A DNA stretch of 64,000 nt from Lepidurus packardi (lineage: Eukaryota; Arthropoda; Branchiopoda; Notostraca; Triopsidae). Positions 13,073-26,200 of this stretch are shown piece after piece. Below the pieces are notes generated by a model. That model was not told where the DNA came from, ran no database searches, and saw nothing but the letters and a program-made list of their open reading frames with translations. Where the stretch lies: positions 4,779,001 through 4,843,000 of the forward strand of contig JAKZAN010000006.1 of the NCBI GenBank assembly GCA_023053545.1, written 5' to 3'. Position 1 is the stretch's first letter. Every line of letters starts with the position of its first letter. A program made the translations under genes and the position numbers.

Positions 13073-13804
13073 GTTTTGCAGGCAAGCGGCAAGCTGCTTT
13101 CTATTTGATCCCCAAACTTAGTATAGATTGACAAGAAACCTACAGATCAATGAAAAATAACTATAAGCGTAATAGATCATAAGAACTTGATCACATACCA
13201 GTATTCTACCTTATATTAACCCCGTTTTAAGACCAAAGGCTTTTAAAGCGTCCTTTCAACTCACACGGACGCCACCATTACTAACGTAAGGCAGTTGTAA
13301 GCCTTCCCAAAAGGAGACGATGGGATATCGATCATTCTTTCTCCCATTCGAAAACGACACTGCTGCCATCGTTCGCCTTCCTTCCAAACTACAAACAATG
13401 AACAAAGCGCATTCCATGTCAAATCGCGTATTCAGCTATCAACAATTTGGCAAACTATTTAAATATACGATGTTTACAATATACAAGAATGAAAAGATTC
13501 GATGCTAAACTTGTATAAAATAAGCCCTTACATAACAATATCCTGTTTCTTGGCACCGTGCATGGACACAGAATTCAGCATCGACTTGAGCTTTACGGAA
13601 CAACCCCCAATCCTCCTCCCTTTTTCCGGGGCCCCAAATTTGTTTCTCAAACAAGTATTTTGACCAACTCACTTTTTTATCTTCACTAAATCTTATCACG
13701 CAAACGCAATCAATGTGTTATGAATTGAATAATCACAACATATAAGGAAAGTTCTTGACGAACGTTGTTGTTTTTTTCTTTAAGTGTGCCATCATGCTCT
13801 CTAT
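13073..13804. other. Intergenic: U2AF1 promoter and 3' flank of the GPR180-like gene
   Basis: No gene was recognised. A minus-strand open stretch at 13505-13699 has no family signature or splice support. Confidence 0.4.
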
Positions 13805-16200
13805 TTATACGACTCCATCGGTCAATAATTGGTAGACGGACGGCGGCCCTGTTTTCCTCGGAACGAATGCTAGGACGGTCGTCGTTTTGCTGTTTAGCAC
13901 ATGTGGAGCTTCGTTAAACTCCTCCAGCTCTTCCGTAACGTCAGCTTCATGTGCCAACAAGAAATACTGCTGCGCTCTCGTGGGCCATAACAAGTGTGCC
14001 ATGACGGCACTCGCTAAAAAATTGACCGACGACGTAATACCTAAGACACACCATCATAAAGCCTGCTCATTTCCCTATTCTTTGGGTTTTTTGTACCTAA
14101 CAAAAGCTTCTTCCGCCAAAGCGCCGAAACCTGAAGCGCTATGAGCGCCACAATGGGGAGGTAAATAAACCAAACCAGTGAAGAGGCGCCAAAGTGCAGG
14201 AAAAAATCGAGCTTGTTCCTATTGTGCTCGTATTCCATCGTGTTACGCAGACAAAGCAGGAACCAAGCCATAATAAGTGTACGTAAAATAAGAATAAGCC
14301 AACCCGGCCATGTCTGGTACACGTCTATGTCCTCAATAACATCCACTTCCGTCTAAAAGTAGTTTTCTTAGTCAAAACCATACCACTCAAACTATAACTT
14401 CAATTCTTACTCGATCCCACACGTATAAGACTACGTGCACGACCCCATAGAGGGCCCAAACCGAGAAAACCACTGGCTTCCAGGTTAACTCGTTTTTGGT
14501 GACGGCCCAGCCTTTGGCTAACACCAATAAAAGCAGCATAAATAACGTCTAATTTCATTGCAGACATATAAAGAAGGTTTGTAATTAGAAGAGCCTTGTA
14601 AGGGGTATTGTTGAAGGGTCTTGTAAGGGAGATTGTTGTCATACCTGTGCGAGAATATCAAAAATATCTCCAACAATGGCTACAGTAGCCACGCCTTCGC
14701 CATCAAAGGCAAACTTGAGGGAGTCTACCATATTTAGAAAGGCCCCCAATGCCATCAAGATTACACTGCAGGTAAAAAGACGTGGTAAGGTGTGTTTTTG
14801 GCGAGAAACCGCGAAAACTTGGAACGGCACAAGGAATAAGTAAGCGATGAAGAAAACCATGTAAACCTCAACCGTGTCCTGCAAAAAAAAAAAAAATTGA
14901 AATAAAATAAATAATGCAACCAACAATAGACGCAAGCCTACGTTGTTATTGAAATATATATTAATATTTTTTTAAAAAAATAAATAAATAATATGACTAA
15001 TAAATAGACTTGCAAAAGCCTATTGTCTACGCCGGTTAAATAAATAATAAATTAATAAATAAATAATAAATAGTAAATAAATAATAAGTTTTAAGAAACA
15101 AGGAATGCGACTAAATGTACAAAATAATTCAACCCACAGTTCCCTTAAACTACATTTCAACCCTCAGAATTTCCTCACAAATCCAAAACTTTTCCTGCGG
15201 TGAAACTTTTTCTTTCTGAGGTTAAACAGATTTTTAGTTCCTCAGCCATCTAATGACACGGAAAACTTTACCTACTAAACTGTACTGTACCTCCTATCTC
15301 TGCCTATACCCAATTCCCTACCCTACCCCCCTCCTATCCCGTTCTTGAGTTTGTTTTGTTTTAAAATCTAATAGCTAGATACGATTGACAAATAAATAGG
15401 TTGGTAACAGGCTTGCAAGCCCTGCTGTCAATTTAGAATAAAAATTAAAATGTACAAAATTACTTGTTTATCAAACGAAAATTGGTACTCCAACGGATTT
15501 TGGTTTTTAGCATAAGGATTGCCATTGACTAGCCAAACATCGTAGTTGACGTCATAGTCTTCTAATACAGGTTTCCACGTGCAGTTGGTAGATCGGTCTC
15601 TGTAGCACGCTACTAGCGAGATGTACCAGAACCTAATGAAACATATCTGAGTTAATATGCGTTTTTTGGAGAAAGTTGAGGATACCTGGCTTGATTTAAG
15701 TCTTGAATGTAGTAAGTAAACTGATGACCTTGTACAATGTTCTCGGGTTTGTCTTCATCAGGACAGATTTTCCCCGCTTCGCAGGGAACTTTTCTAAGAA
15801 AGTCTTCTATGCCGTCATCGTAGCAAGCTCTGTCGAAAGCTACAGTGGCGACTTTATTGAACATCAAAGCACAAGCTTTGTCGCGGCTAACGACAGTCGA
15901 GTTGCCGTAATATTCCAGGAAATAGCCACGATCAAGGACAGCGAAAGTGACTGGATGGGTGAAGTTTTTTGTGGTCGTCACGTTGCCATAAATATACCCT
16001 TGGGAATCTTGGCGGTTTTTCAAGTTGGTTTTCTGGAAACCAAACTTGGTCAGAATCTGAAAAAAATCAACAGTTCGGAAAGTGCCTTGCAAGTGAAGGC
16101 AGTTGGCGGGGGTACTACATGCTGCCCAAATGGAACAGATGACAATAAACTTAATCACACTCGAGACAGAAAGACATAGTGTGGATAGCAGGTTTGCCAT
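13805..16200 (-). CDS. GPR180/TMEM145-family seven-helix membrane protein
   Basis: This family (intimal-thickness-related receptor domain) has an N-terminal lumenal or extracellular domain followed by seven helices. Six exons (15686-16200, 15464-15632, 14645-14878, 14411-14548, 14097-14352, 13805-14040) give 515 residues. The start at 16200 was chosen because it leads straight into a hydrophobic signal-like segment; the same frame is open upstream to 16251. The lumenal domain has LQGTFRT, KFGFQKTN, GYIYGNVT, AVLDRGYFLEYYGN and several cysteines. Exon 3 carries three helices (YMVFFIAYLFLVPFQVFAV and two more). Exon 4 carries LFMLLLLVLAKGWAV and VVFSVWALYGVVHVVLYV. Exon 5 carries LILILRTLIMAWFLLCL and WFIYLPIVALIALQV. 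Exon 6 carries SVNFLASAVMAHLLWP plus an acidic tail. Function is poorly known in the family. GPR180 versus TMEM145 cannot be decided by eye. Confidence 0.85.
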
Positions 16201-17206
16201 TACGACGTTTTTTTTTTCACGACATATTTGTTTACCTATCACTGCCACCACGTATAAGTCGCATATGCAGCCGAGTTGTGAGAGGGGGCGGTTATATGAT
16301 GCTGGTAAAACACGAATCGCGAACTCCTAGAACAGCGAATTGAGAAAATAGCGTTCTCACAATATACACCACCTATTTCACAAGATATAGGTTTCATCTG
16401 GTAAACCTTTATCCCATGGCAACCATTTTGGAAAATACAATGAGAATAAACCCAAAGTTCGCTGCACATTATAATTAGATCATATTTCTCATGCTCTCGA
16501 TTTATATATCAATTGAAGAGACGCCAAGATTTATATATCTGTTACTATCATGTTGTGTTCCAATGAATAGGGCTTTGTTACCTTTAAGTATCCGCTTACG
16601 CGATTTACGATTTCCTATCTATGCGATTACGTTCGGCGGATTTGTAAACTTAATCGCGTTTCTTATCGAGAAGTTGAAGAACCTTTAAAAATGGGATTAA
16701 AAGTTGAATAAAACTGACTACTAATAAGCAAGCATCGTGTTTCATTCACCGCAGATTATCGCACCCTTTTCATATAATACTCTCGTTGCTATAAGCACCA
16801 TATTATAAAAGAAATGTACAAAATCTGAGGAATTGTGCGTAGTTTTCTTTTAACCCACTTGCAGCTTAAGGTCTTGCTGACCTTGAGCCCCAACGTAGTA
16901 AAAAGTTTACTTCCTCAGCTTCTTTAAAAATATCACGTGGAGTCGCAAAAAAAGGTGGTCAATGGGATTACAAAGTTAAAGTATTCGCCGCTGCTTTCTA
17001 TAAGCTATCGGGTTTCGTCAAACTCTTCACGATTGGCACAGGTCATCAACTTTTGAGCAAAAGTAACACCGTTTCCCTTTCCTGCGTATCATAAGTCATT
17101 CCTTTCATACATCCCGTTGGGTTTGGCACTCACAAAAAGAGTTTTCTTGTCAAAACGAAGCATCTTATGTTCCCCTTCTGCCCTCCAACGCAGGTCAGCA
17201 AGTTTG
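16201..17206. other. Intergenic between the GPR180-like gene and Sema5
   Basis: AT-rich sequence with no gene recognised. Bases 17089-17206 continue an alternative frame of the Sema5 tail, discussed in the findings. Confidence 0.4.
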
Positions 17207-20200
17207 TCAGTTAAAAGATTGGTCAGAGTCCATGTTGGCTCGTATATGTCCATTGCCATGCACATGGCTATTGCGCTTGATGGTCGCAGTAGGGTATTCC
17301 CCGTTAACATTATTGGTAAGCTTCCCCGGGGGAGGCGGTTTGAGATTCAAAACACTGTTGTTGACGCTCCCATTCTTCCTCCAATCTAAGGAACCCACTG
17401 ACACGTAATGGTTTTGTTGTTTGGCCGACAAGTAATGAGGACTGCTAGGAATCCTTGGTCGTCTCCTCTTAATATAATAATAAATGCCCACTGCTGCAAC
17501 TAAAACACCCAAACAAAAGCCTCCAATACAGGCTCCTAATACTGCCCCGGTTGAAACAGAACTACCAGCAAAAGCGGCTAAAAAATAAAACAAAAAAATC
17601 AATAATATAAACAATAACGAAAATAAACAAATAACATAAACAATAACGAATATAAACAAATAAGATAAACAAATCAAAGATTACACAAGTACATAAATAT
17701 AAGTAAGTAAATGAATATTAAATAATTATATAAATGTAGACAATAAAATAACGACAAATAATAAAAAGAAATAGTTTCCAATCTTTTTCGAGAAAAGTAA
17801 AAACTTACCACTCAGACTCTCATCTTGTTCTACGCAAAGTCTTTGCTCTTTATTTTTACCCTGGCAAAGACCCGGTAACGGATTCTCCGTCAGACACTGT
17901 CTTTGTCTATACTGCATTCCTTCGCGGTCACACAAGGACCAAACCGTCCAGTCATCCCAGCCTTCCGTTGCTACCCAAAACACAAAACAAATTCATTACA
18001 AAAGGGTACTGACGAAGATAAAATACCTTTCTTAATTGCCAACGCTCATTAGCTTGACAAGAGAAAGAAGCAAATTTAAAAAAGACTGACACTTACGTTC
18101 GCAACTCGGTTGGGTGCAAACCTCCTCCTCTTCTGGCACGCCTACGCACGTTTCGGCTCCATACATGCTGCCGGCATTGTCTTGCACTTGGCAGGTCCGC
18201 GTTCTTCTTTTAATCCCTTGTCCACATTTCACCGAGCACGGCGACCAATCTGACCAGCAACTCCATTCACCTACACACGTTCATAATTTTTTATTTTTTT
18301 TAAATCCCTGTTAATAAATCATCCGTTCTGCACAAGATCAGGTCGGTTTCTGTAACGTTACCTTTACAAGGATGCAAATTGCAAACCCGTTCCAACCGTG
18401 TGGGTCCCTCGCACTCCGAAACTCGTCCTTCGCACGACCGTACACGGTATTGCTTCCCCCCACCACAAGCCGATGAACAATCGCTCCAGTCAGTCCATTC
18501 CGTCCACCCTCCGTCCACAGATTCTGCCAAATAAAGCCATATTTTTTTTATTTTTATTTTACGTCTTTTTCGACGCGTTATGATCAATAACGGACAACCC
18601 CCCACCTCGTGCCAAAAGAAAATCTTCAGCCTGGTCTGTCGTGTAAAGTGACGGATCCGTCACTTTAGGAGCTGAGGCAAATTTGACTGAAAACGGTATC
18701 AAGTTCAGACCGAATACCTCCTCACACCCCTGTAAATCGATTTATAACCTGTTCATATCGAAACCATTTGTTACTTTCAATATGAATTTGACGACTAGTG
18801 AAAACGAACATGGCGAACATGAAGAAAACAACAATGAAAGTAGACTTCCGAAGAAGATAAGAACGTTTCGAGATTGCTCAAACTAACCTAACCTAACGTT
18901 CTTTGTTTGTGCCAACATAAAGTGAATAGCTCGTTTTGTGTTTATCTGGCCATCCACCCGCCATCAGGGGGTGTGAAGTGCTATTCGGTCTGAACTTGAT
19001 ACCGTTTTCAGTCAAATTTGCTTCAGCTCCCTTCAAGAGACTGACGAATCCGTCACTTTACACGACAGGCCAAGTTGAAATCTTGCATAGAAGTTACGAG
19101 TATACATACCTAGACGGGTACAGGCGTTATCTTGACAGATCCGTTCTTCATGGCGCATGGGTTCCACATTCAATAACAAACGATCCACGGGCGCTTTGCA
19201 GGTGAAGCGAAACCGCCTCTGCACAATACCATGAATGGTTTCATTGGCATCCAACCAAGGCGTCCAGGGAGTAATCTTCTTGGTAACACCGCACGGGATG
19301 TTATTGCACAACCCGTATTCCATGTTGCAACCGATACACTCCATTCCTCCATTCTCGGGCGCAGGATTGTTGCAGTGACGTCGCCGAATCCGCCAACCAC
19401 CTCCACAAGACGCTGTGCATTCATCCCAAGGTCCCCAATCGGACCATTGTCCGTCGATGGCCGGAGGCGAAGGAACTACATTTCCACAAGAAAAAGGAAT
19501 ATCTTTTAGTATCATTTGTCAGAGTTGACCTTGAACGTTTCAACTCTATTTCACTCCCATTGTCCTCTTAATTATCCTCACTTCTCAAAAACTGTCTTGA
19601 AAAAACTGTTAATAGCGCCACTTTCTTTGCTCAAGTTTTTTTTTTTTTTTTTAAGTGGAAACCAATAAAAGCGGTAAAAGAAGTAATAGAATATTTGAAA
19701 GACCTTAAACTACTGAATAATTCGAAGAGTTTCTTTACTTGGACACGGAGGTAAAGTCGTGCAGTATAAATCTTCACGGTCCAATCCGATACACGAACGG
19801 CCGCCATAAGCCGGCTCAGGGTTGCTACACGTTCTTCGCCGTGTTTTGACCGCCAAGCCGCAGGTCTGGGAGCAGGCAGACCAGGCCGACCAGTCAGTCC
19901 ATTGCCCGTGACGAGTGCAACTGGTAACTTCAGTGGCGTGACCTTTGCAGTACTGACCGCCGTGAGCGGGAGCGGGATCACTGCACAGGCGGGAGCGACA
20001 CTGGCACTTGTCGGTTGAGAATAATGACAAAGCAGCGGACGGCTTATCGCCTTGATAGCCACACGGCGCCCAATCTGACCACTCAGCCCATGCTCCATTA
20101 ACTATCGAAAGTGTGTAAAGACAAAACAAGGCTTTTTAAACAGGACCCAAAAGTAAACTAAAGGCAAAGTGAAGAGTCTTCATTAGGAAAGAGCTAGCAT

Positions 20201-23200
20201 GTTAAAACCCCATTATGGACGTTCAATAATGGAAGTATAAAGATAAGGAAGGGTAGATGGGACCTTTACCTGGCATATCTCGTATTGGACAGGAGGTTAG
20301 GGCCTGTTCCCACGTGGATGTCAACGGATTACGATTGGGAGGAGGCACGCAGCGCTCGGTATTAGAATTCCAGCCGCAGTACGGGTCCATAGCGTTGTTG
20401 CAGTCTTGTTTGGTTTCGAAACGATGACAACGACCCGCTGGAATCCGAAAAACCCCTTGCTCCGTTCCTACATACAACGAATTCTAAGAAAAGAACGATT
20501 TATAACTCTTTTAACTCTTATATTTGTTTGTTATTCAAAGTATTGCCGTTCACAGTTCTTTGCCAAAACCCAAACTGCAAAACAACTCAATTGCATACCT
20601 CAATTAAGCAATTAGATTTAAATGCTAGAACAAAATGCTCATAAAAATAAATGATGCCTTAATTGCACAAAGAGAATTTGAATTTACATAATTAGCCTGT
20701 TGCTGTAATAATAGGCTTCATTAGCTCGTATTCCTGATGGTTTGAAAACTTTCGAAAAACACTTCAACACATCGGGCGTAATTGTTTGTAAGCTACCCAA
20801 CAATCAATTCTGCGAACACTCACTCTGAATACTAAACAATACAACATAACACCTAAGTCTTGTGTCTCAAACAATTTTACGAGCGCTAATAGCCCGAACC
20901 TGGGTTTAATGAACCTCACCCGGCTTTGTTTACCATTATTAGTTACGCATGCGAGCCATAGATGTCACCAATTTCGAGAACGTGTTTTGTTTCCTAAACT
21001 TGCTTTTTAAGTTTACTTGAAACTAGTATACTTAACACTTGACGTAAGCTGCTTGTCCATAAATTGTTTTAGATAGTAATACAGACTAGCAAAGAGCAGA
21101 CGCTCACGATGGTTTCCTCAACAAAAAAAAACTTAACTTAAAAGCGTAGTATACTTAAAAAGAAAGATACTTTCTAAACTAAAAACGCGTCCGTTTTCAT
21201 AAAAAAAATTAACAAAAGCTACGCTCTAACCTAAGAAGAGACAAGAGCTACATTATTGCACCCTTTATTTGATTTTTCACCCAATTGTACTTTTCCAGTT
21301 ACGCCCAACGTGCCACAGCTTTATGGCAAAGCTTAATCTGGTTTAATCAAGCGTCTCCAAAGAAGACGGAGACGGAAAACCCCATAAAAATAAAAACTTG
21401 TAGTATTACCGTTCGTTTGAGGAATCCCATGGCTCGGATGGCGTCATGTTGCTGCAATGGTTGCAAAACCTCAACGAGGCACGTTTCCTGCGTTCGTGGC
21501 AAGACGCTATACTTCTTGACGAATCCTTCAAGCGTCGCTACGAAAATGACATGCACATTCTTATGAAGCTTGGTCTCCGTCACGTCCACGGCGATGAAGG
21601 TGAACCTTTGTAACTGGTTCACAACAAGTGGCTGCAACTGCGTAGGTTGGACGGCTTGATCCATGAACTGAAACTTCTCCGATTCCAGCAGATTCAGTCC
21701 GTTATCTGAACCCTGACAATGGAAGTGAATATGCGAAGAATGATGCGTTTCCCAAAGCGCATTGGGGTTGGGTTGCCACTTGAAAGGTCCGCCAAACGCC
21801 GTTTGAATTGCATCCAAGGTAAAAGCGCACACCGCCGACCCCCCGATGGCGTTGCTGCAAAAACAAAAGTACATAAACCTTCGAAACTCCATAACCACAA
21901 CAGGAAAACAATACAAGAATTCGTGATCAATGCAAACCGCTGCAATTAAAGTGCAATCGCCACCAAAAAACTAAAATTTGTTTTAATAACTAGAGCAGAA
22001 AATCTTTCTAGTAAATCTCTTTCTTGCCATCGTATGCGAAGTAGTATGTAAGCTACTAACAGTAAGATATTTCCTTAAAAAAGAAAAAGAAAACAGGAAG
22101 AAATGGCTTCTGAATATCATTGGCGTATTATCCATGGTACCCGGGAGCTTGTTTACGTTTTGAGCATTGGAAGTATACAGTAACCATGGTAACGAGTGCT
22201 GTTAAGCCGCGCCATAGTATTTCCGTGACGTCACAAGCAAAAGTTTAGATGTCAATTACTCGAGAACGGCTGTTCAGAAAACAATGTAACATACTTGATC
22301 GATTTTGAAATATAAGGAACTACAAGAATCAATCATGGTGGCTATTGCCGTTAAACTTTGTTGCTAAAGGCACAAACTTATAACAGAGAACTTACTCGCC
22401 AGTGGAGAAAGTAGCATAGACCATTTGTTGTTCCTCCAGATAGGAAATGCTTTGGATTTCGTTAAAGTAAAAGGGAAATTCGCCTGGCAGGGAGCAATTC
22501 AAACGGGCTTTCATGAAAGTGGTCCACATCTCTTTGAGTACAATTTGACCTCCAGCATCATTCTTACAGACACGGGCTACTCTTGAGAATACAACCTGTT
22601 GGTAGAAGGTAATAAAAATACGGGTCAAACGAGGAAAGTGTTGAAAAGAACCTTTAATAAGCATCCCCAATTAAGTCGGGAAAAAACTGAGCAAATTTTC
22701 GTGTCAAGATTCATCAAGTTGGCGTCTTTACCTTGCCGCAATTCATATGCTCGACAGCTACTTCGCGGAAGAAAAAATAGACAAACGACTCGGTTTCAAA
22801 CGACCCCACAAAGTCTGGCTCGCTTAGCCACTTCATATTGTATTGCATGGTGCGCAGGGGGCGGGATTGCTGGGTTTGTTGCGTGATGCGATATATAGCC
22901 GGATCTTGGCCCGAAAAGTCCACCGGCGACCCGATATAATAATCACCATTGCTCGATAGTAAAGCGGTGATATTAGCATGAGGGCTGTAGGGACTCCGGG
23001 CGATGCCATTAATCGTTTCCTGAACGTCGCTAATTGCTTCAATCTACAACAAACAGAAAAAGCACACATCAAATAAAAAACCATAATTTATTTTTAAAAT
23101 TGTAAAATTCAAAAACGTTCCCAAAACACAGCACAAGAATGAAATTTCCACTGTTGACAACAAGTTTTGTTTTCCCTTATGTTTCTAGCACTAGAGTGAA

Positions 23201-26200
23201 AGTTTCTGGGCAGTAACAAGCGTTAATTACAATCTTACAAAGGTAAATCTTTGTTTTGTTGTTTTCCTATAAAAAAAGAGACAGCATACAACAAGTTGAG
23301 ATTACTACGGACGAACTTGAGGCAAACTTGAGGCAAGGAAATAAAAAAGGAGTAACTCGAGAATAAGGCTGTCAATATGCAAATGTGACGTGACACCTTT
23401 CACATTATGCAAATCTTGGGTGTGGACACATTTTCTTCGTTAGAAACACCACATTGAGCAGACTACCCGTGTTGTCTAGTCGGTGTCTCTTTCCCCGCCG
23501 ACTTAAAGTAACGAGCAGGGCACAAACTTTTCACATTCTCGAGATTGCCAATCCTTTTTCGCCAGAGAGAATAAAAAACGTAATCCTCGGCCAAAAGGAA
23601 TGTAATTTTTATTTCATTTTTTGAAACAGAAAAGGAGAGAACTTACGCCCCGCCAAGTGCACTTGGGCGAAAACGCATTCGTTCCACAGACTAGAAGCTT
23701 TTCTTGGTGCGCCAGCAGCACGCGAATATGGTTATGGCAATCGGATTCAGATTGGCCCTTTTGGTGGCATCGTTCGATGGTTTCTGACACAGCTGGCCAT
23801 GAGGCTGTTTCGAGGACGGCCAAACTCTCGAGGCCCAGTCGAAACAAGTAATTCCTGTTCAAGAAAAAATAAATAAATAAAGTTTATACAGAAGAGAAAA
23901 AATTAAGTGAATAACAAGACCATAAGAAACCTGGATATGGGACTTTATAGTCCCCAGTGGTATAAAAGTTGGGGAATTTGCATAATGCATGCGTAAGGGA
24001 CCGTTAGACACATACCTGGCACCTACGATGAGCTGATTGCGAGACGCGTCGAAGAGGAGACGAGTGTAGGAAGTTGTATTGCTGAAGCTAAATTGGTTCC
24101 ATCCAACTTGAATATCTGAAACACAAGTCGAGAAACCGGATATTTAATGAAAGCAGAGCATTTTCTTGTACAATCAGCTGTAAAGAATCACTTCCAAGCT
24201 TGCTTCCAAGATTGCTTTCAAGTGAAGTGTTTAGGTATTGACATTTAAATTACAACCTTCCATAAAAGCTTTACGGCAGTCAATATGTTAGTACTCAGCT
24301 TTAACAAAGTAGTTAAGAAAGAGCTCTTTATGGGATGATTTAGCAAAAGGTAAATAATTGCGTGCTTTAGAAGCCCGTGAAAGCTTCAGGTAACGTAGTT
24401 TTCATGGTTAGTTTCGCTTACGATTATGGCCTCGTATAGCGTAGGTTCTAGAATAGTAATGTACTGTATTATGATCAACTGCGAAGGCAATAAGCGGAAT
24501 ATAATTGTGATTCTAAACCTTCGCAATAATCGCAATATAATAGCGCCATTCGGAATAAATGTTGGCAAACGAGATAAGTTATAGTGTAACGCAGCGCGTA
24601 AGTAAAAATGGAACGCCATCTTGTGGCCGTGAATAGAACTGGCGTTGTAAATAACGCGTGCTGACAGTTGCTTCCATGATTTCGAAGTAGGCCTTCTGAA
24701 AACAATCATTAAACATTTGTCATTTTTGACATACGATGAATGATTGTTTACGCTTTCCATTTTGTTTTAAATGTTCGCATTAATAAACAATTATACGAAA
24801 AAGGGCCGACAGCCCGGGTTCGAAGCGTCAGCAATGCGAGCCATTGAAGTCTAATCCCCATTTGGTAGGCTAAACGGCACTCCTTATTCTCGCTGTTTAA
24901 ACCCCAACTAATGCATTTAAATTCACAGGAATTTTTAATGAGCACAAGAATCGGATTACACGCCAATTCTAGTCACATTTATTCAAACTGTGTTGGAATC
25001 GAATCCATCACGTATTCTAGACAAACGAGATTCTGTCATCCCCTTTGATTGGCATGGTTACCAAAACGAAAAAAATCCTCATCTAAACAAGTTGACATCC
25101 GGATCAAGCCGTTTGCTTCCCAAAACGTGTTCCTGCAGCCGATAAGGTAAATAAAAAAAATCGAATAGTTTGCTTCCAGACACCTCATTTGGGAATTAAG
25201 GAGAGGGGGCCACTCCGAAAAGGGGCCCTTTTTTTATAAGACGATAAGAAGCTAAGGCTATTATACTTTAAACTCCTCGTGCCCACCGTCATTATGAGTT
25301 TCCTAATTGGGTTCGCTTAGGTGGAAAGGTATTTTACTATATAGCTTTTCAACTCTCGTCTATACCCCATTCTTTATAGATTCCTTCTGAGCTGCTGCCA
25401 GGTATGGCAGAGGAGCCATAACTCAACTACCGTCACTTTGGTGCAGTACAACAGTAAAACCAAGAGGATGGAAACTGTATATATACATGTACACTATACA
25501 CTTTCTTCCAGGGAGATTTATGCTGCAAAGAAGGTTTTCGAGGTTTCAGGTGATGATTACTTTGTGGTTTTTACCTGAGAATAAACCTCTTGAGGTGTAT
25601 ACAACCGTAGAGAAGTGTAGAACCAACACAAACTCAGCACCTTAGATCATCCCCTCTTTTAACTTTCCTAGTCCTTCGTACCTGTCGACCATATAACACC
25701 TTACGCATACCACAACAGAACTTGCGGTCGGGGGGAGTTTATGGCCAACTTTTATTGGGATGAGCAGCAGACCAAAAATAACTGCCAGTGCTGTATTTCG
25801 AGTCATTCTCATAATTAACCTGCAATCAAACCATCTCAGCTTCCGTTTCTCTGATCCTGAAACCTTTCCTCTACTAATAAACAAATTTTTAAAAAAAATC
25901 GAGTATACTTTTCCACGGATTTTTTTATGATTATTAACATTTTTTTTTTCTCTTTCTTGGCCCACCAGACGGTCGTATTTCCTTAGGATGGGTGCTCAAG
26001 TCACAGCATTGGTTCGACGAATGCATTATCTCGGGCTATATACAAGTATACAAGTGAAAGGTGAGCTCTGACTTGTTGCTGTTTGTCCGAGCCCTATGAC
26101 CACTGCAGTACGACCACTGCAGGGGAAGATTTTTTCCCATATTTTTTTTAATTTTTTGCTGACGTGACGTGACGCCTCGGGTAGAAAAAGGCTTTCTTCT

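Noticed and set aside
13505..13699. Minus-strand open stretch containing KQIWGPGKREEDWGLF
   Set aside because: No family match, no convincing splice sites in phase with neighbours, and position in a short intergenic gap.
24808..24830. Reverse tRNA-like fragment in the Sema5 first intron
   Set aside because: Only a B-box-like GGTTCGAAGC is visible, without an A box or stem.
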